From contig JAAYVZ010000231.1 of assembly GCA_012516935.1 (NCBI GenBank), positions 1-32,346 on the forward strand: DNA of 32,346 nt, in the 5' to 3' direction. The notes under the pieces were generated by a model that was not told the DNA's origin, searched no databases, and saw nothing but the letters and a program-made list of their open reading frames with translations. The stretch comes from Holophagae bacterium. GTDB taxonomy: Bacteria; Acidobacteriota; Thermoanaerobaculia; Thermoanaerobaculales; Thermoanaerobaculaceae. The position numbers were made by a program, and so were the translations under genes. Positions 25,313 to 32,346 of the stretch are shown piece after piece. The first letter of the stretch is position 1. Each line of letters opens with the position of its first letter.

Positions 25313-26479
25313 ATGAATGACTCGAGGCCCAACCGCGCCGGCGAAGAGCTGGTGTTCTTCGACTTCGGACCTTGGCACGGCCCAGGGGAGCTCCACACCC
25401 ACCCCTTGACGACGCTCATGTTCGGCTTCCTCGCCGACACCCGCCGCTTCGTGCGGGCGACCCACGTCCACCTCGCACGCCGGTGGGGCGCGCGCGTCGC
25501 CGTCACGCAAGTCCATGAAAGCGCCTGGGCACTCGCCCTGCCCGCGGGCCTGCCCCTCGGCCGCTTCGCCCCGCTGCGACGCATCAACCGGCGCCTGCAA
25601 GCGCGCCTTTTGGCCACCAAGCTCGGCCGGGGAGATGGCGGCCGTTTGTGCTGGCTGCTCGACTGGTGGCAAATCGAGATTGCCGCCAGGCTGCATCCGG
25701 AGCGCCTGCTCATCGACTGCCAGGACGATCCCGAGCACGTGTTCGCCGGGAACTGCTCGCGGCTCGCCGAGATCCCGGGCCATCGCGCCGCCACGCTCGC
25801 ACACGCCGACCTCGTGGCAGCCGCCCACCCGAGACTGCTCGACGGGTTGAGCGATGGCTCGCGGCGCTTCCTGCCGGCTCCCAACGGTGTATCCAGCGAG
25901 CTTCTCGCCCGGGCGCGGCAGCTTTGGCCTGAGCCCGAAGCGCTGGCGGGCCGACCGCGGCCGCGCCTGGTCGTCGTTGCCGGAGAGTGGAGCTTCGAGC
26001 ACCGCGTGCACCACGAGCTGCTCGCAGCCGCGCTCGCAAAGCTCGAGGGCTGGACGCTGGTGCTCATCGGTGTGCCTCGCTCACCTGGGCGCGGGTTGGC
26101 GACGCTCATCGGCCACCCTCGCGTCGTTGCCCTGCCGTTGCAGCCCCATCTGGCGCTCGTACCGCTCCTCAAGGCGTGCGACGTCGGTGCCACCCCCTAC
26201 CGGCGGTCAGGCGGAGGCGACGCGGTCAAGACCTACGAGTACCTTGCGTGTGGGCTCCCGGTCGCTACCCTTTCCCACCACCCCCAGCCGTTTCTCGACC
26301 CCTGGGTCACCCAGGCCAGCTCCGCCGACGAGCTCGCTGACGCCTGCCGGAACCTCGCCCGGACAGGCCTGGCCGAACCCGAGCGCCTGTCTGCTCTGCT
26401 CGCTGAGCTGACCATCGAGCGCCGAACGCAGCAACTGCTCGATCGCCTCGACGCGATTCGCCCGCCGAGCCCGATCTGA
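25313..26479 (+). CDS. Glycosyltransferase, GT4/GT1-like
   Basis: 388 residues, no signal peptide. The fold follows GT-B glycosyltransferases: an N-terminal Rossmann half with ERLLIDCQDDPEHVF and ADLVAAAHPRLLDGL, and PAPNGVSSELL at the domain junction. The C-terminal half opens with PRLVVVAGEWSFEH and has ATPYRRSGGGDAVKTYEYLACGLPVATL, the sugar-nucleotide-binding segment with the expected K-x-x-E-Y pattern. It would transfer a sugar onto a cell-surface glycan or lipid; acceptor and donor are unknown. It is convergent with an HprK-like gene, the stops being 8 nt apart. Such HprK-like and glycosyltransferase genes are often neighbours in polysaccharide or peptide-modification loci. Confidence 0.78.
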   Translation: MNDSRPNRAGEELVFFDFGPWHGPGELHTHPLTTLMFGFLADTRRFVRATHVHLARRWGARVAVTQVHESAWALALPAGLPLGRFAPLRRINRRLQARLLATKLGRGDGGRLCWLLDWWQIEIAARLHPERLLIDCQDDPEHVFAGNCSRLAEIPGHRAATLAHADLVAAAHPRLLDGLSDGSRRFLPAPNGVSSELLARARQLWPEPEALAGRPRPRLVVVAGEWSFEHRVHHELLAAALAKLEGWTLVLIGVPRSPGRGLATLIGHPRVVALPLQPHLALVPLLKACDVGATPYRRSGGGDAVKTYEYLACGLPVATLSHHPQPFLDPWVTQASSADELADACRNLARTGLAEPERLSALLAELTIERRTQQLLDRLDAIRPPSPI

Positions 26480-26487
26480 GCTCCGGG

Positions 26488-27303
26488 TCAGCACGCCGAG
26501 CTGGGGCCGCGGCTCGCCGCCGAGACAGCCTGGCGCAGGCGGTCTCGCACCTCGACCATGCCGCCGATGGGCGAGACCTGCACGAGCCTGACCGAGTCAG
26601 GAACCAGCTTTCCAAGGTTCTCCACGTTCTCGACGACGAGCTGGGGCGAGACCCTCGCAGCGAGCCACGGGTCCTCCGCGTGGTACAGCAGGATCAGGCC
26701 GTCGACCGGTCGCAAAGCCAGCTCGAACGGCACCGCGCCCGACCACCGCCACAAGCAGGCCGCCGAGAACGAAAGCCGCGGGATCCAGTCGCGCAGAAGC
26801 GTCGTCCGTAGCGGCCTCGCACGCCACACCGCGGCGCTGTCCGCGGCCTGCCAGACGCTGAAGTCGGCGCGCAGGAGACGCCTGAGACGCTTGGAGATTC
26901 TCGCCGCCCGACGCATCACCTCGGTCACGCCGGTGCTCGCGAGCTCCCAGCGGCCTTGGCGCCGCGCCACCAGCAAGATGCCGTCCTCGATCAGCCGACC
27001 CACGCCGCGGGCCTCGAGCTCGGTGAGGATCGAGGATTTTCCGACACCGGCCGGCCCACACACCAGGGTCACACCGGTAGCAGCCTCCAAGGCGCTACCG
27101 TGAAGCACGAGGAGCTCCTCGGGGCTGAAGCGGGCGAAAAACGCCCTGGCCTGCTCGAGGTTCGGACCGACGAGCGCCGCCCCCCGCCAGGCCACCAGGT
27201 GGAACGTCACGGCTCCGGGTGGGAAAGCCTTGGCTTTCCGCCGCTCCCACCACGCCCTGAGCCGGTACCGCGGGCCACTGCTCACTGCTTGCCGCTCGGA
27301 CAC
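26488..27303 (-). CDS. HprK-like P-loop protein
   Basis: 271 residues, GTG start at 27303. The Walker A GPAGVGKSS (83-91) follows LLVLHGSALEA, the usual HPr-kinase-like pattern of a His-Gly then P-loop, and LIEDGILLVA (about 105-114) corresponds to the following acidic strand. The central region is Arg/Trp-rich. HPr kinase proper has a larger N-terminal domain and a K/R-loop signature that I do not see, so this is the shorter HprK-related group found in peptide-maturation and glycan clusters. Substrate unknown. A TATACT -10 lies 6 nt before the GTG and there is no ribosome site, predicting a leaderless message. Confidence 0.75.
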   Translation of the reverse strand: MSERQAVSSGPRYRLRAWWERRKAKAFPPGAVTFHLVAWRGAALVGPNLEQARAFFARFSPEELLVLHGSALEAATGVTLVCGPAGVGKSSILTELEARGVGRLIEDGILLVARRQGRWELASTGVTEVMRRAARISKRLRRLLRADFSVWQAADSAAVWRARPLRTTLLRDWIPRLSFSAACLWRWSGAVPFELALRPVDGLILLYHAEDPWLAARVSPQLVVENVENLGKLVPDSVRLVQVSPIGGMVEVRDRLRQAVSAASRGPSSAC

Positions 27304-27309
27304 CGCCGC

Positions 27310-27315
27310 AGTATA
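27310..27315 (-). promoter_or_regulatory. -10 element giving a leaderless HprK-like message
   Basis: TATACT on the minus strand ends 6 nt before the GTG start at 27303. This is the best-matching -10 of the start-codon-proximal group in the window. Confidence 0.45.
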
Positions 27316-27467
27316 GCCATGCTCTGCTGCCTGCCCGAGACAGGCCCCCGGCGACCCGACCCCGAGCCTCCGTACCTACCGCCTCGCTCACCTCCGGCTC
27401 AGCCGATCCCGGCCCTCTCGGGCTCACCCGCCACGCGCCGCGCAGCCATCACCCCGCCTCCGCGTGC

Positions 27468-27473
27468 TAGCAT
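27468..27473 (+). promoter_or_regulatory. -10 element upstream of the PAS/histidine-kinase-like gene
   Basis: TAGCAT overlaps the in-frame ATG at 27472, so that ATG cannot be in a message started here (start near 27480). This supports the GTG at 27580 as the true start. Confidence 0.35.
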
Positions 27474-27579
27474 GGGAGCCGGACAGGCAGCGGCGAATGA
27501 GCACGCCCCAACGAGATCGGTTCGCCATTACCCGGGTCGACCCCGGGTGTCGACAACGACACCTGGCTTGGAGGACGAC

Positions 27580-28662
27580 GTGAACGGTGAGCCCTCCGGC
27601 CCGCCCACGCCCGACGGGCTGCAGCCCGGCACCTCCGAGCAGCTCTACCACCGCATCTTCGAGACCAGCCCGGTCGCGATCCTGGTCGTCGACCCGGACA
27701 GCGAGGCCGTGCTCGAGGCCAACCATGCCGTTGCCGAGCTCTACGGCACCACCCGCGAGAGGCTCATTGGCGTGCCGTACTTCAGGCTCACCGGTGACCT
27801 CGAACGCGGGCTCGAGCCGGCGCTGTACGGTGTCCCGCCCGGCGCCCGCGTCGTGACCCCGGCTGACCACAAGCGCTCCGACGGCACCGTGCTCGACCTC
27901 GAGATCACCGCGACGCCGTTCGACCACCACGGCATCTCGGCGATGCTGTGCGTGCTGCGCCCAACGCCGAAGCCCGCGGCCGGCCCCGACCTGCCGGTGC
28001 CCCGGGCCGACGCCTCCGACCTCGTCCAGGGGTTCGTGGCCGAGTTCGGCGCCCTACTCAACCACATGCGCGGCTACGCCGACGAGCTGATGGTCCAGAT
28101 CGCCGGGCTGCACGGCGACCCGGTCGGCGCCCGCGAGCTCGGCGACCACATCGGCCGCGGCGACCTGTTGGTTCGCCAGCTCCGCGTGCTCGATGGCCGC
28201 GAAATACCGATGCCGGAGACCTTCGACCTCAACGAGGTCATCGCGGGAGCCGAGGTGTTTCTCTCGCCGGTCCTGCGGCCCGACATCCAGCTCGTCCTCG
28301 AGCCCGGAACCAGTGAGGTCGAGCTGCACGCCGACCGCACCCAGCTCGAGATGGCGGTCGCGTGTCTCGTCTCCTGCTCCGTCAACGCCATGCCCGACGG
28401 CGGCCGGGTCGCCGTGCGGTCAGGCGCCCTCACGTCCGAGCTCGGCTGGTTCGCGGTCGAGGACGAGGGCGCGCCGATTCAGCAGGACAACCTGCCGCTG
28501 CTGTTCGAGCCGTTCCAGGACGCGTCACTGCTCGGCCGCCGCACCGGCCTCGAGCTGGCCGCTTTCAAACGCGTCATCGACGGCCTCGGCGGCCAAGTCG
28601 AGGTCACCAGCGGCGCCTACAGCGGCATGAGCATCCTCGTGATGTTGCCCCGCGCCAAGTAG
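27580..28662 (+). CDS. PAS-domain protein with degenerate histidine kinase core
   Basis: 360 residues. The GTG at 27580 has a GGAGGA ribosome site; an upstream ATG at 27472 is overlapped by a -10-like hexamer and is less likely. A PAS domain spans about 20-128 (YHRIFETSPVAILVVDPD...VLEANHAVAELYG). The kinase core follows but lacks key residues. In the H-box, VAEFGALLNHMRGYADEL has Ala154 where VAHDFNNLL has the phospho-accepting His. In the N-box, both conserved Asn are Cys (C262, C266). The G1 motif DEGAP (295-299), the F-box LFEPF (308-312) and a G2-like RTGLELA remain. There is no transmembrane segment. It is probably a non-phosphorylating sensor or scaffold rather than an active two-component kinase, and no response regulator is adjacent. 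Confidence 0.8.
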   Translation: MNGEPSGPPTPDGLQPGTSEQLYHRIFETSPVAILVVDPDSEAVLEANHAVAELYGTTRERLIGVPYFRLTGDLERGLEPALYGVPPGARVVTPADHKRSDGTVLDLEITATPFDHHGISAMLCVLRPTPKPAAGPDLPVPRADASDLVQGFVAEFGALLNHMRGYADELMVQIAGLHGDPVGARELGDHIGRGDLLVRQLRVLDGREIPMPETFDLNEVIAGAEVFLSPVLRPDIQLVLEPGTSEVELHADRTQLEMAVACLVSCSVNAMPDGGRVAVRSGALTSELGWFAVEDEGAPIQQDNLPLLFEPFQDASLLGRRTGLELAAFKRVIDGLGGQVEVTSGAYSGMSILVMLPRAK

Positions 28663-28890
28663 CGCTCACCCGACGCTCCGAGCACCTCCGGCGACGCCTC
28701 CAGCACGCTCGAGTCGCTTCTCAGCTCCGTGAGCGATGACAACAGCAGCGAGCGCTGTCTTCACGTGGTTTCGGGCAAGGTGACGTCGGCAACCGCGGCC
28801 GGGGCGACGGGTTCCGCCGTTGCCCCTTCGCCTACCTACCGACACCTCTCGGAGCTTGACATCGCACGTGACTGGCTGTCGTTGCGTGGC

Positions 28891-28967
28891 TGGCGCGCCG
28901 AGAGGGACTCGAACCCCCAACCTCTTGATCCGTAGTCAAGTGCTCTATCCAATTGAGCTATCGGCGC
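28891..28967 (-). tRNA. tRNA-Arg(ACG) with encoded CCA
   Basis: A complete cloverleaf on the minus strand: acceptor GCGCCGA/TCGGCGC, D-arm GCTC/GAGC, anticodon stem CTTGA/TCAAG with loop CTACGGA (anticodon ACG, wobble A read as inosine for CGN Arg codons), T-arm with loop TTCGAGT, discriminator G. The 3' CCA is encoded (28891-28893). The mature tRNA without CCA is 74 nt. Confidence 0.95.
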
Positions 28968-29236
28968 GCCCAATCGGGAGGCGGAGCATAGCACCGTTCG
29001 CGCGGCTTGGGAAGAGGGCGTCGTCGCGCTTTCGCCGTCCCGACCGACCCACACGCCCTCGTCGGGCAACGCACGGCTCCGACCCGGTGGCGCGCTGGGG
29101 CGCGATCACGGCGCTGATTCGGCGCGGCTCGCCAGCGGCGCCGGGGCTCGTGGCGGTACTCGCCCTCGGACTCCTCAGGGCGGCGGCGGAGGCGGCGAGG
29201 TGCTCACCGCCCAGCGGCCTGGAACACAGGGAGGTG

Positions 29237-30424
29237 TTACCTGACCTGCCCGGAGTCGGGGTCGACCATCATGCCGGAGACGTCGACCGCCTCCAGGTCG
29301 TGGCCGCGCACTTGGGCGAGGGCGCGCAGTGCATCGTTGTTCCAACGCTCGTCGGGCACGCCGGAGATATACCAGTCGGAGCCGTTGTCGGCCAGGATCA
29401 GCCCGTACAGCTTGAGTGCCTCGAGGATAACCCGCACGTGACCGGAGAACCCCGAAAGGTCGAACGAGGCCTTGAGGCGGAAGCGCTGCCCCATCGGCGG
29501 CCGCGCCGGGTCGGAGCTCGAGGACGCGAAGTGCCGGGCCGGCCAGACATAGGCGCGACGGGTGCGCTGGGCGGTGAAGCGGAGGGCGTGGCGGATAGCG
29601 CCGGCCGCCACCTCGTCGTAGCGCACGAGCCCCGGCAGAACCGGCAGGCCGGCAGCGTCCGCCGAGGTCCAGCCGGCCGGCCGCAAGGCGTTGGAGGAAA
29701 GCGAGAACAACGCCCCGGACCCGGCCTGCCAGGCACCACCGCCGACGGGGTACGTCGACCACGTCTCGTAGAGCTTGCACTGCCCCTGCTGCACGACCAG
29801 GACGTGACGGTCACCGTGCGAGTCGGGGCCGCCCTCGATCGGCGGGTTGGGGGGGATTGGGTACGGCCCGGGATCACTCTCGTCGTCGTAGTCGAAGCTG
29901 ATCGGCACCAGCGGCTGCCCCTCCGGCACGACCACATACGGAATGCCGATCGGACCACCGTTCCACAGCCCGGAGCCGAAATCAGCTTTCAACCCGGTGT
30001 TAGCGCCGATCGAGCTGATGTAGTCGGCGGAGCGGGCATCCACCGGAGCCAGATCGATGCGGGCGTTCCAGATGTTGTTGGCGGGAAAGATCTGGCAGCC
30101 GCCGAGAGTGGGTGGCGAGCCGGGCGGCTGGGTCGGTGACGGCGGGAGTGTTCGGGTAGGTGTGGGGGGGCGTGGTGTCGGCGTGGCGGTCGGGGTCGCG
30201 GTCCTCGTGGGTGTGGCGGTTCGAGTGGCGGTGGCGGTCCGGGTCGGCGTTGCCGGAGGCATCGCCGAACGCTGGAGGTGTCGTCGCGGAACGGCGGCCG
30301 GCCGATCGGAGGCAAACGGCTCGGACTGCTCCTGCGCCGCCGCGCGCGCCATGACCACGGGGCCTACGACCGCCACACCGGCGGTCAGACAACCAACCAC
30401 GAGCCAACGTCGACCGTTCGACAC
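29237..30424 (-). CDS. Secreted protein with Thr/Pro-rich linker
   Basis: 395 residues. The GTG at 30424 follows GGAGGAGGGAAG and opens a signal peptide (RRWLVVGCLTAGVAVVGPVV, cleavage probably after ARAAA). A Thr/Pro/Arg repeat linker spans about 56-105. The globular part begins at CQIFPANNIWNARIDLAPVD. It contains DYDDESDPGPYP, a HVLVVQQGQCKLYETW strand-rich block and YVWPARHFAS, a recurring motif of secreted proteins in soil bacteria whose function I cannot name. The C-terminus is SGMMVDPDSGQVR. The much longer frame in the same reading phase is not the gene, because its upstream part lies antisense to the S10 peptidase. Confidence 0.78.
   Translation of the reverse strand: MSNGRRWLVVGCLTAGVAVVGPVVMARAAAQEQSEPFASDRPAAVPRRHLQRSAMPPATPTRTATATRTATPTRTATPTATPTPRPPTPTRTLPPSPTQPPGSPPTLGGCQIFPANNIWNARIDLAPVDARSADYISSIGANTGLKADFGSGLWNGGPIGIPYVVVPEGQPLVPISFDYDDESDPGPYPIPPNPPIEGGPDSHGDRHVLVVQQGQCKLYETWSTYPVGGGAWQAGSGALFSLSSNALRPAGWTSADAAGLPVLPGLVRYDEVAAGAIRHALRFTAQRTRRAYVWPARHFASSSSDPARPPMGQRFRLKASFDLSGFSGHVRVILEALKLYGLILADNGSDWYISGVPDERWNNDALRALAQVRGHDLEAVDVSGMMVDPDSGQVR
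30150..30258. repeat. Low-complexity repeat coding a Thr/Pro linker
   Basis: GT- and GGCG-rich imperfect short repeats on the + strand encode the Thr-Pro-Thr-Arg-Thr-Ala linker of the secreted protein on the minus strand. The length of such tracts is likely to vary between strains. Confidence 0.6.
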
Positions 30425-30661
30425 CTTCCCTCCTCCATCCTCAGCGTAGTCTGTCACCCCGTCGCCCGGCACGATGTGCGCGCGATCACCGGCCGAAAGC
30501 AGCACCAGGTCGCCGCGCATTCCATCGCTCCGACCCGCGATTTGGAAGACCGCACGCCCACTGCAGGGCGGCGATCGTGCCTCGTGCCTGCGGACCGGGA
30601 ATCTGTCAGACTGCACGCGGCATGCGGCCGAACCGCTGGCATGGCCGCAGGGAGGGCAAGC

Positions 30662-32266
30662 ATGACGTCCAGGGCGACCATCATGGCTGGCGTGACACTG
30701 CTGATCCTGGCGGCACCGAGGCTGGGCGGCACGGAGCCCGCTCCCCCGCCGACGCCACCTCGGGCGGCTGCGCCGGCTGGCGAGACGGCAGCCAAACAGA
30801 CACCGCATCCCACCGCCGTGAAGACCGACCACACGATCCAGATCGGCGGCCACCCGGTGCCCTACTCGGCGGTCGTCGGAACCGTCATCCTCCGTGACGA
30901 GAAGCGAGAGCCCTCGGCGAGTTTCGGGTACGTGGCCTACCTTCGCAAAGGCATCCAGGACCCGCGGAGCCGACCGCTCACCTTCGCTTTCAACGGCGGC
31001 CCCGGTGCCTCCTCGATCTGGCTGCACATGGGCGCGCTCGGACCCCGGAGGATCCGGACCGCCGACGCCCAGGCGACCCCGCCCCCGCCCTACGAGGTGG
31101 TGGACAACGCGTTCAGCCTGCTCGACGTCTCGGACCTCGTCCTCATCGACCCGGTCGGCACCGGCGTCAGCCACGCAATCGAACCGCACGCGGACAAAGA
31201 GTTCTGGGGCGTCGACCCCGACATCCGCTCGGTCAGCGCTTTCATCGTCCAATACGTCACCGACCACGATCGCTGGCTGTCGCCGAAGTACCTGTTGGGC
31301 GAGAGCTATGGCACCACCCGCGCGGCCGGCGTCGTGGGCCGGCTGCAGCTCGAGCACGGCATGGCGTTCAACGGCGTCATCTTGGTATCGCTCGCGCTCG
31401 ACATCGGCGCCATCTTCGAGCGGCCGTCGGGAGACGACCTGCCGTACGTGTTCCACCTCCCGACCCTGGCGGCCGTGGCGTGGTACCACCACGCACTACC
31501 CGAGCGGCCCGAGCGGCTGGAACCGTGGCTGGACGAGGTCCGGGCGTACGCCGTTGGGCCGTACCTGCTGGCCCTCATGAAGGGAGACCGGCTTTCGACC
31601 GAGGAGCGCGACACCGTCGCCGCCCAGTTGCACCGCTTCACCGGCCTGCCGGTGGCGTTCATCGCGCAGGCCAACCTGCGGGTGGGCTCCAGGCAGTTCG
31701 CGCAGGAGCTGCTTCGCGAGCGCCGGGTGACGCTCGGCCAGCTTGACGGCCGCTTCACCGGCTTGACACCCGACCCGCTCGCCACAAACGCCGCTTACGA
31801 CCCGGCAGACAGCGCCGTGAGTGCCGCCTTCACTGCCTCGTTCAAGGACTACTACCACCGGGAGCTCGGCGCCAGTCGGGACCGCCCCTACGTCGTCGGC
31901 GCCAACGTTTGGGAGACGTGGAACTTCACCCACACGGTACCCGGACCCGGGGGAGGACCGCCGCAGGCGGTGGTCAACACCGGCGCTGATCTCGCCGCCG
32001 CCTTTGTCGCCAACCCCGGCCTGCAAGTGCTGGCGCTCAACGGGCTTTTCGACCTCGTGACACCGTTCGCCGGAGCTGAGCACTCGCTGTCGCACCTCGG
32101 CCTCGGCCCGACCACCGCCTCACGAATCCTCATGAGGTACTACGAGGCCGGGCACATGATGTACCTGCACGAGCCGACGCTCGCCCGTGTCAAGGCCGAC
32201 ATCGCCGAGTTCATCGCCGCCACCTCCGCACCCGTGACGAGCCCTGCCCGGCAACCGAAGCCGTAG
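30662..32266 (+). CDS. Serine carboxypeptidase, peptidase family S10
   Basis: 534 residues. The ATG at 30662 has a GGGAGGG ribosome site and starts a signal peptide (MTSRATIMAGVTLLILAAPR), followed by a Pro/Ala-rich stretch. S10 enzymes remove C-terminal residues from peptides, mostly at acid pH. The oxyanion motif FNGGPGASS is near 118-126; the nucleophile Ser215 is in LLGESYGTT, Asp464 in LNGLFDLVTP and His498 in YEAGHMMYLHE. All catalytic residues are present. It is expected in the periplasm or outside the cell, alongside the subtilase and the gamma-glutamyltranspeptidase. Divergent from the Thr/Pro-rich secreted protein, with 237 bp between their starts. Confidence 0.92.
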   Translation: MTSRATIMAGVTLLILAAPRLGGTEPAPPPTPPRAAAPAGETAAKQTPHPTAVKTDHTIQIGGHPVPYSAVVGTVILRDEKREPSASFGYVAYLRKGIQDPRSRPLTFAFNGGPGASSIWLHMGALGPRRIRTADAQATPPPPYEVVDNAFSLLDVSDLVLIDPVGTGVSHAIEPHADKEFWGVDPDIRSVSAFIVQYVTDHDRWLSPKYLLGESYGTTRAAGVVGRLQLEHGMAFNGVILVSLALDIGAIFERPSGDDLPYVFHLPTLAAVAWYHHALPERPERLEPWLDEVRAYAVGPYLLALMKGDRLSTEERDTVAAQLHRFTGLPVAFIAQANLRVGSRQFAQELLRERRVTLGQLDGRFTGLTPDPLATNAAYDPADSAVSAAFTASFKDYYHRELGASRDRPYVVGANVWETWNFTHTVPGPGGGPPQAVVNTGADLAAAFVANPGLQVLALNGLFDLVTPFAGAEHSLSHLGLGPTTASRILMRYYEAGHMMYLHEPTLARVKADIAEFIAATSAPVTSPARQPKP

Positions 32267-32280
32267 CGGTAAGAGCCATC

Positions 32281-32340
32281 CCCTCGCCCCGCGGCAGCGG
32301 GGAGAGGGTGGCGAGCGCAGCGAGCCGGGTGAGGGGCCAA
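32281..32340. repeat. Repetitive-type intergenic hairpin element (right edge, partial)
   Basis: CCCTCGCCCCGC and GCGGGGAGAGGG (32281-32292, 32297-32308) form a 12-bp stem with one mismatch and a GGCA loop. It is followed by the GGCGAGCGCAGCGAGCC and GGGTGAGGGG strings of a well-known, widely dispersed intergenic repeat type. It continues past the window, so its full length is unknown. It may also act as a terminator of the S10 gene. Confidence 0.65.
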
Positions 32341-32346
32341 AGGTGC

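Noticed and set aside
28891-28967. tRNA-Arg as attachment site of a genomic island
   Set aside because: No integrase gene and no second copy of the tRNA 3' end were seen; the defence operon is 20 kb away.
30425-31492. N-terminal extension of the Thr/Pro-rich secreted protein frame
   Set aside because: It lies antisense to the S10 peptidase, and a GTG with strong ribosome site and signal peptide sits at 30424.
1-32346. CRISPR array
   Set aside because: No regularly spaced direct repeats of 24-40 nt with unique spacers were seen; the only long repeats are the in-frame subtilase modules.

Overview
The window is 32 kb of very GC-rich bacterial chromosome with strong G/C third-codon bias. Its mix of features (type II thymidine kinase, a giant secreted subtilase with CnaB-like and MAM-like modules, kinase-like/TPR proteins, S10 carboxypeptidase, Thr/Pro-rich secreted protein, many starts placed 6-9 nt after a -10 hexamer) suggests an environmental Gram-negative such as an Acidobacteriota lineage. 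That is an impression, not a proof; no rRNA is present.

Layout. (1) 1-8179, +: one tightly packed unit of six genes (gaps of 11 nt or less, three overlaps) that looks like a defence operon. A DUF1156-type adenine methylase (5' end outside the window) and a DUF499 ATPase bracket four cargo genes: an ABC/OLD-like ATPase, a DUF4276/TOPRIM-like protein, a pRiA4b ORF-3-like protein and an unrecognised protein with a recombinase-like SAM helical N-terminus. (2) 8180-10276: island edge with a possible gene remnant, a good promoter with an inverted repeat, one unrecognised 417-residue protein and a gene-poor stretch. (3) 10277-11341: DUF1538 membrane protein plus PII-like regulator, preceded by a potentially structured leader. 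(4) 11568-18511: a kinase-like/TPR membrane protein lacking catalytic motifs, an unknown convergent gene, then housekeeping genes (small membrane protein-acpS, nth, tdk, small membrane protein, menC-like). (5) 18737-26479: a 1446-residue secreted subtilase (minus) with a 738-bp tandem duplication, its promoter and terminator, a divergent gamma-glutamyltranspeptidase and a glycosyltransferase. (6) 26488-32346: HprK-like P-loop protein, PAS/histidine-kinase-like protein lacking key residues, tRNA-Arg(ACG), a Thr/Pro-rich secreted protein, an S10 carboxypeptidase, and a repeat at the right edge.

How the genes may work together: the first block would modify host DNA and couple ATP-driven sensing to TOPRIM-like cleavage or another effector step. 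The DUF1538-PII pair looks like a membrane protein with its own nucleotide-sensing regulator. The secreted peptidases and transpeptidase suggest extracellular or periplasmic protein and peptide degradation. No CRISPR array, transposase or integrase was found.
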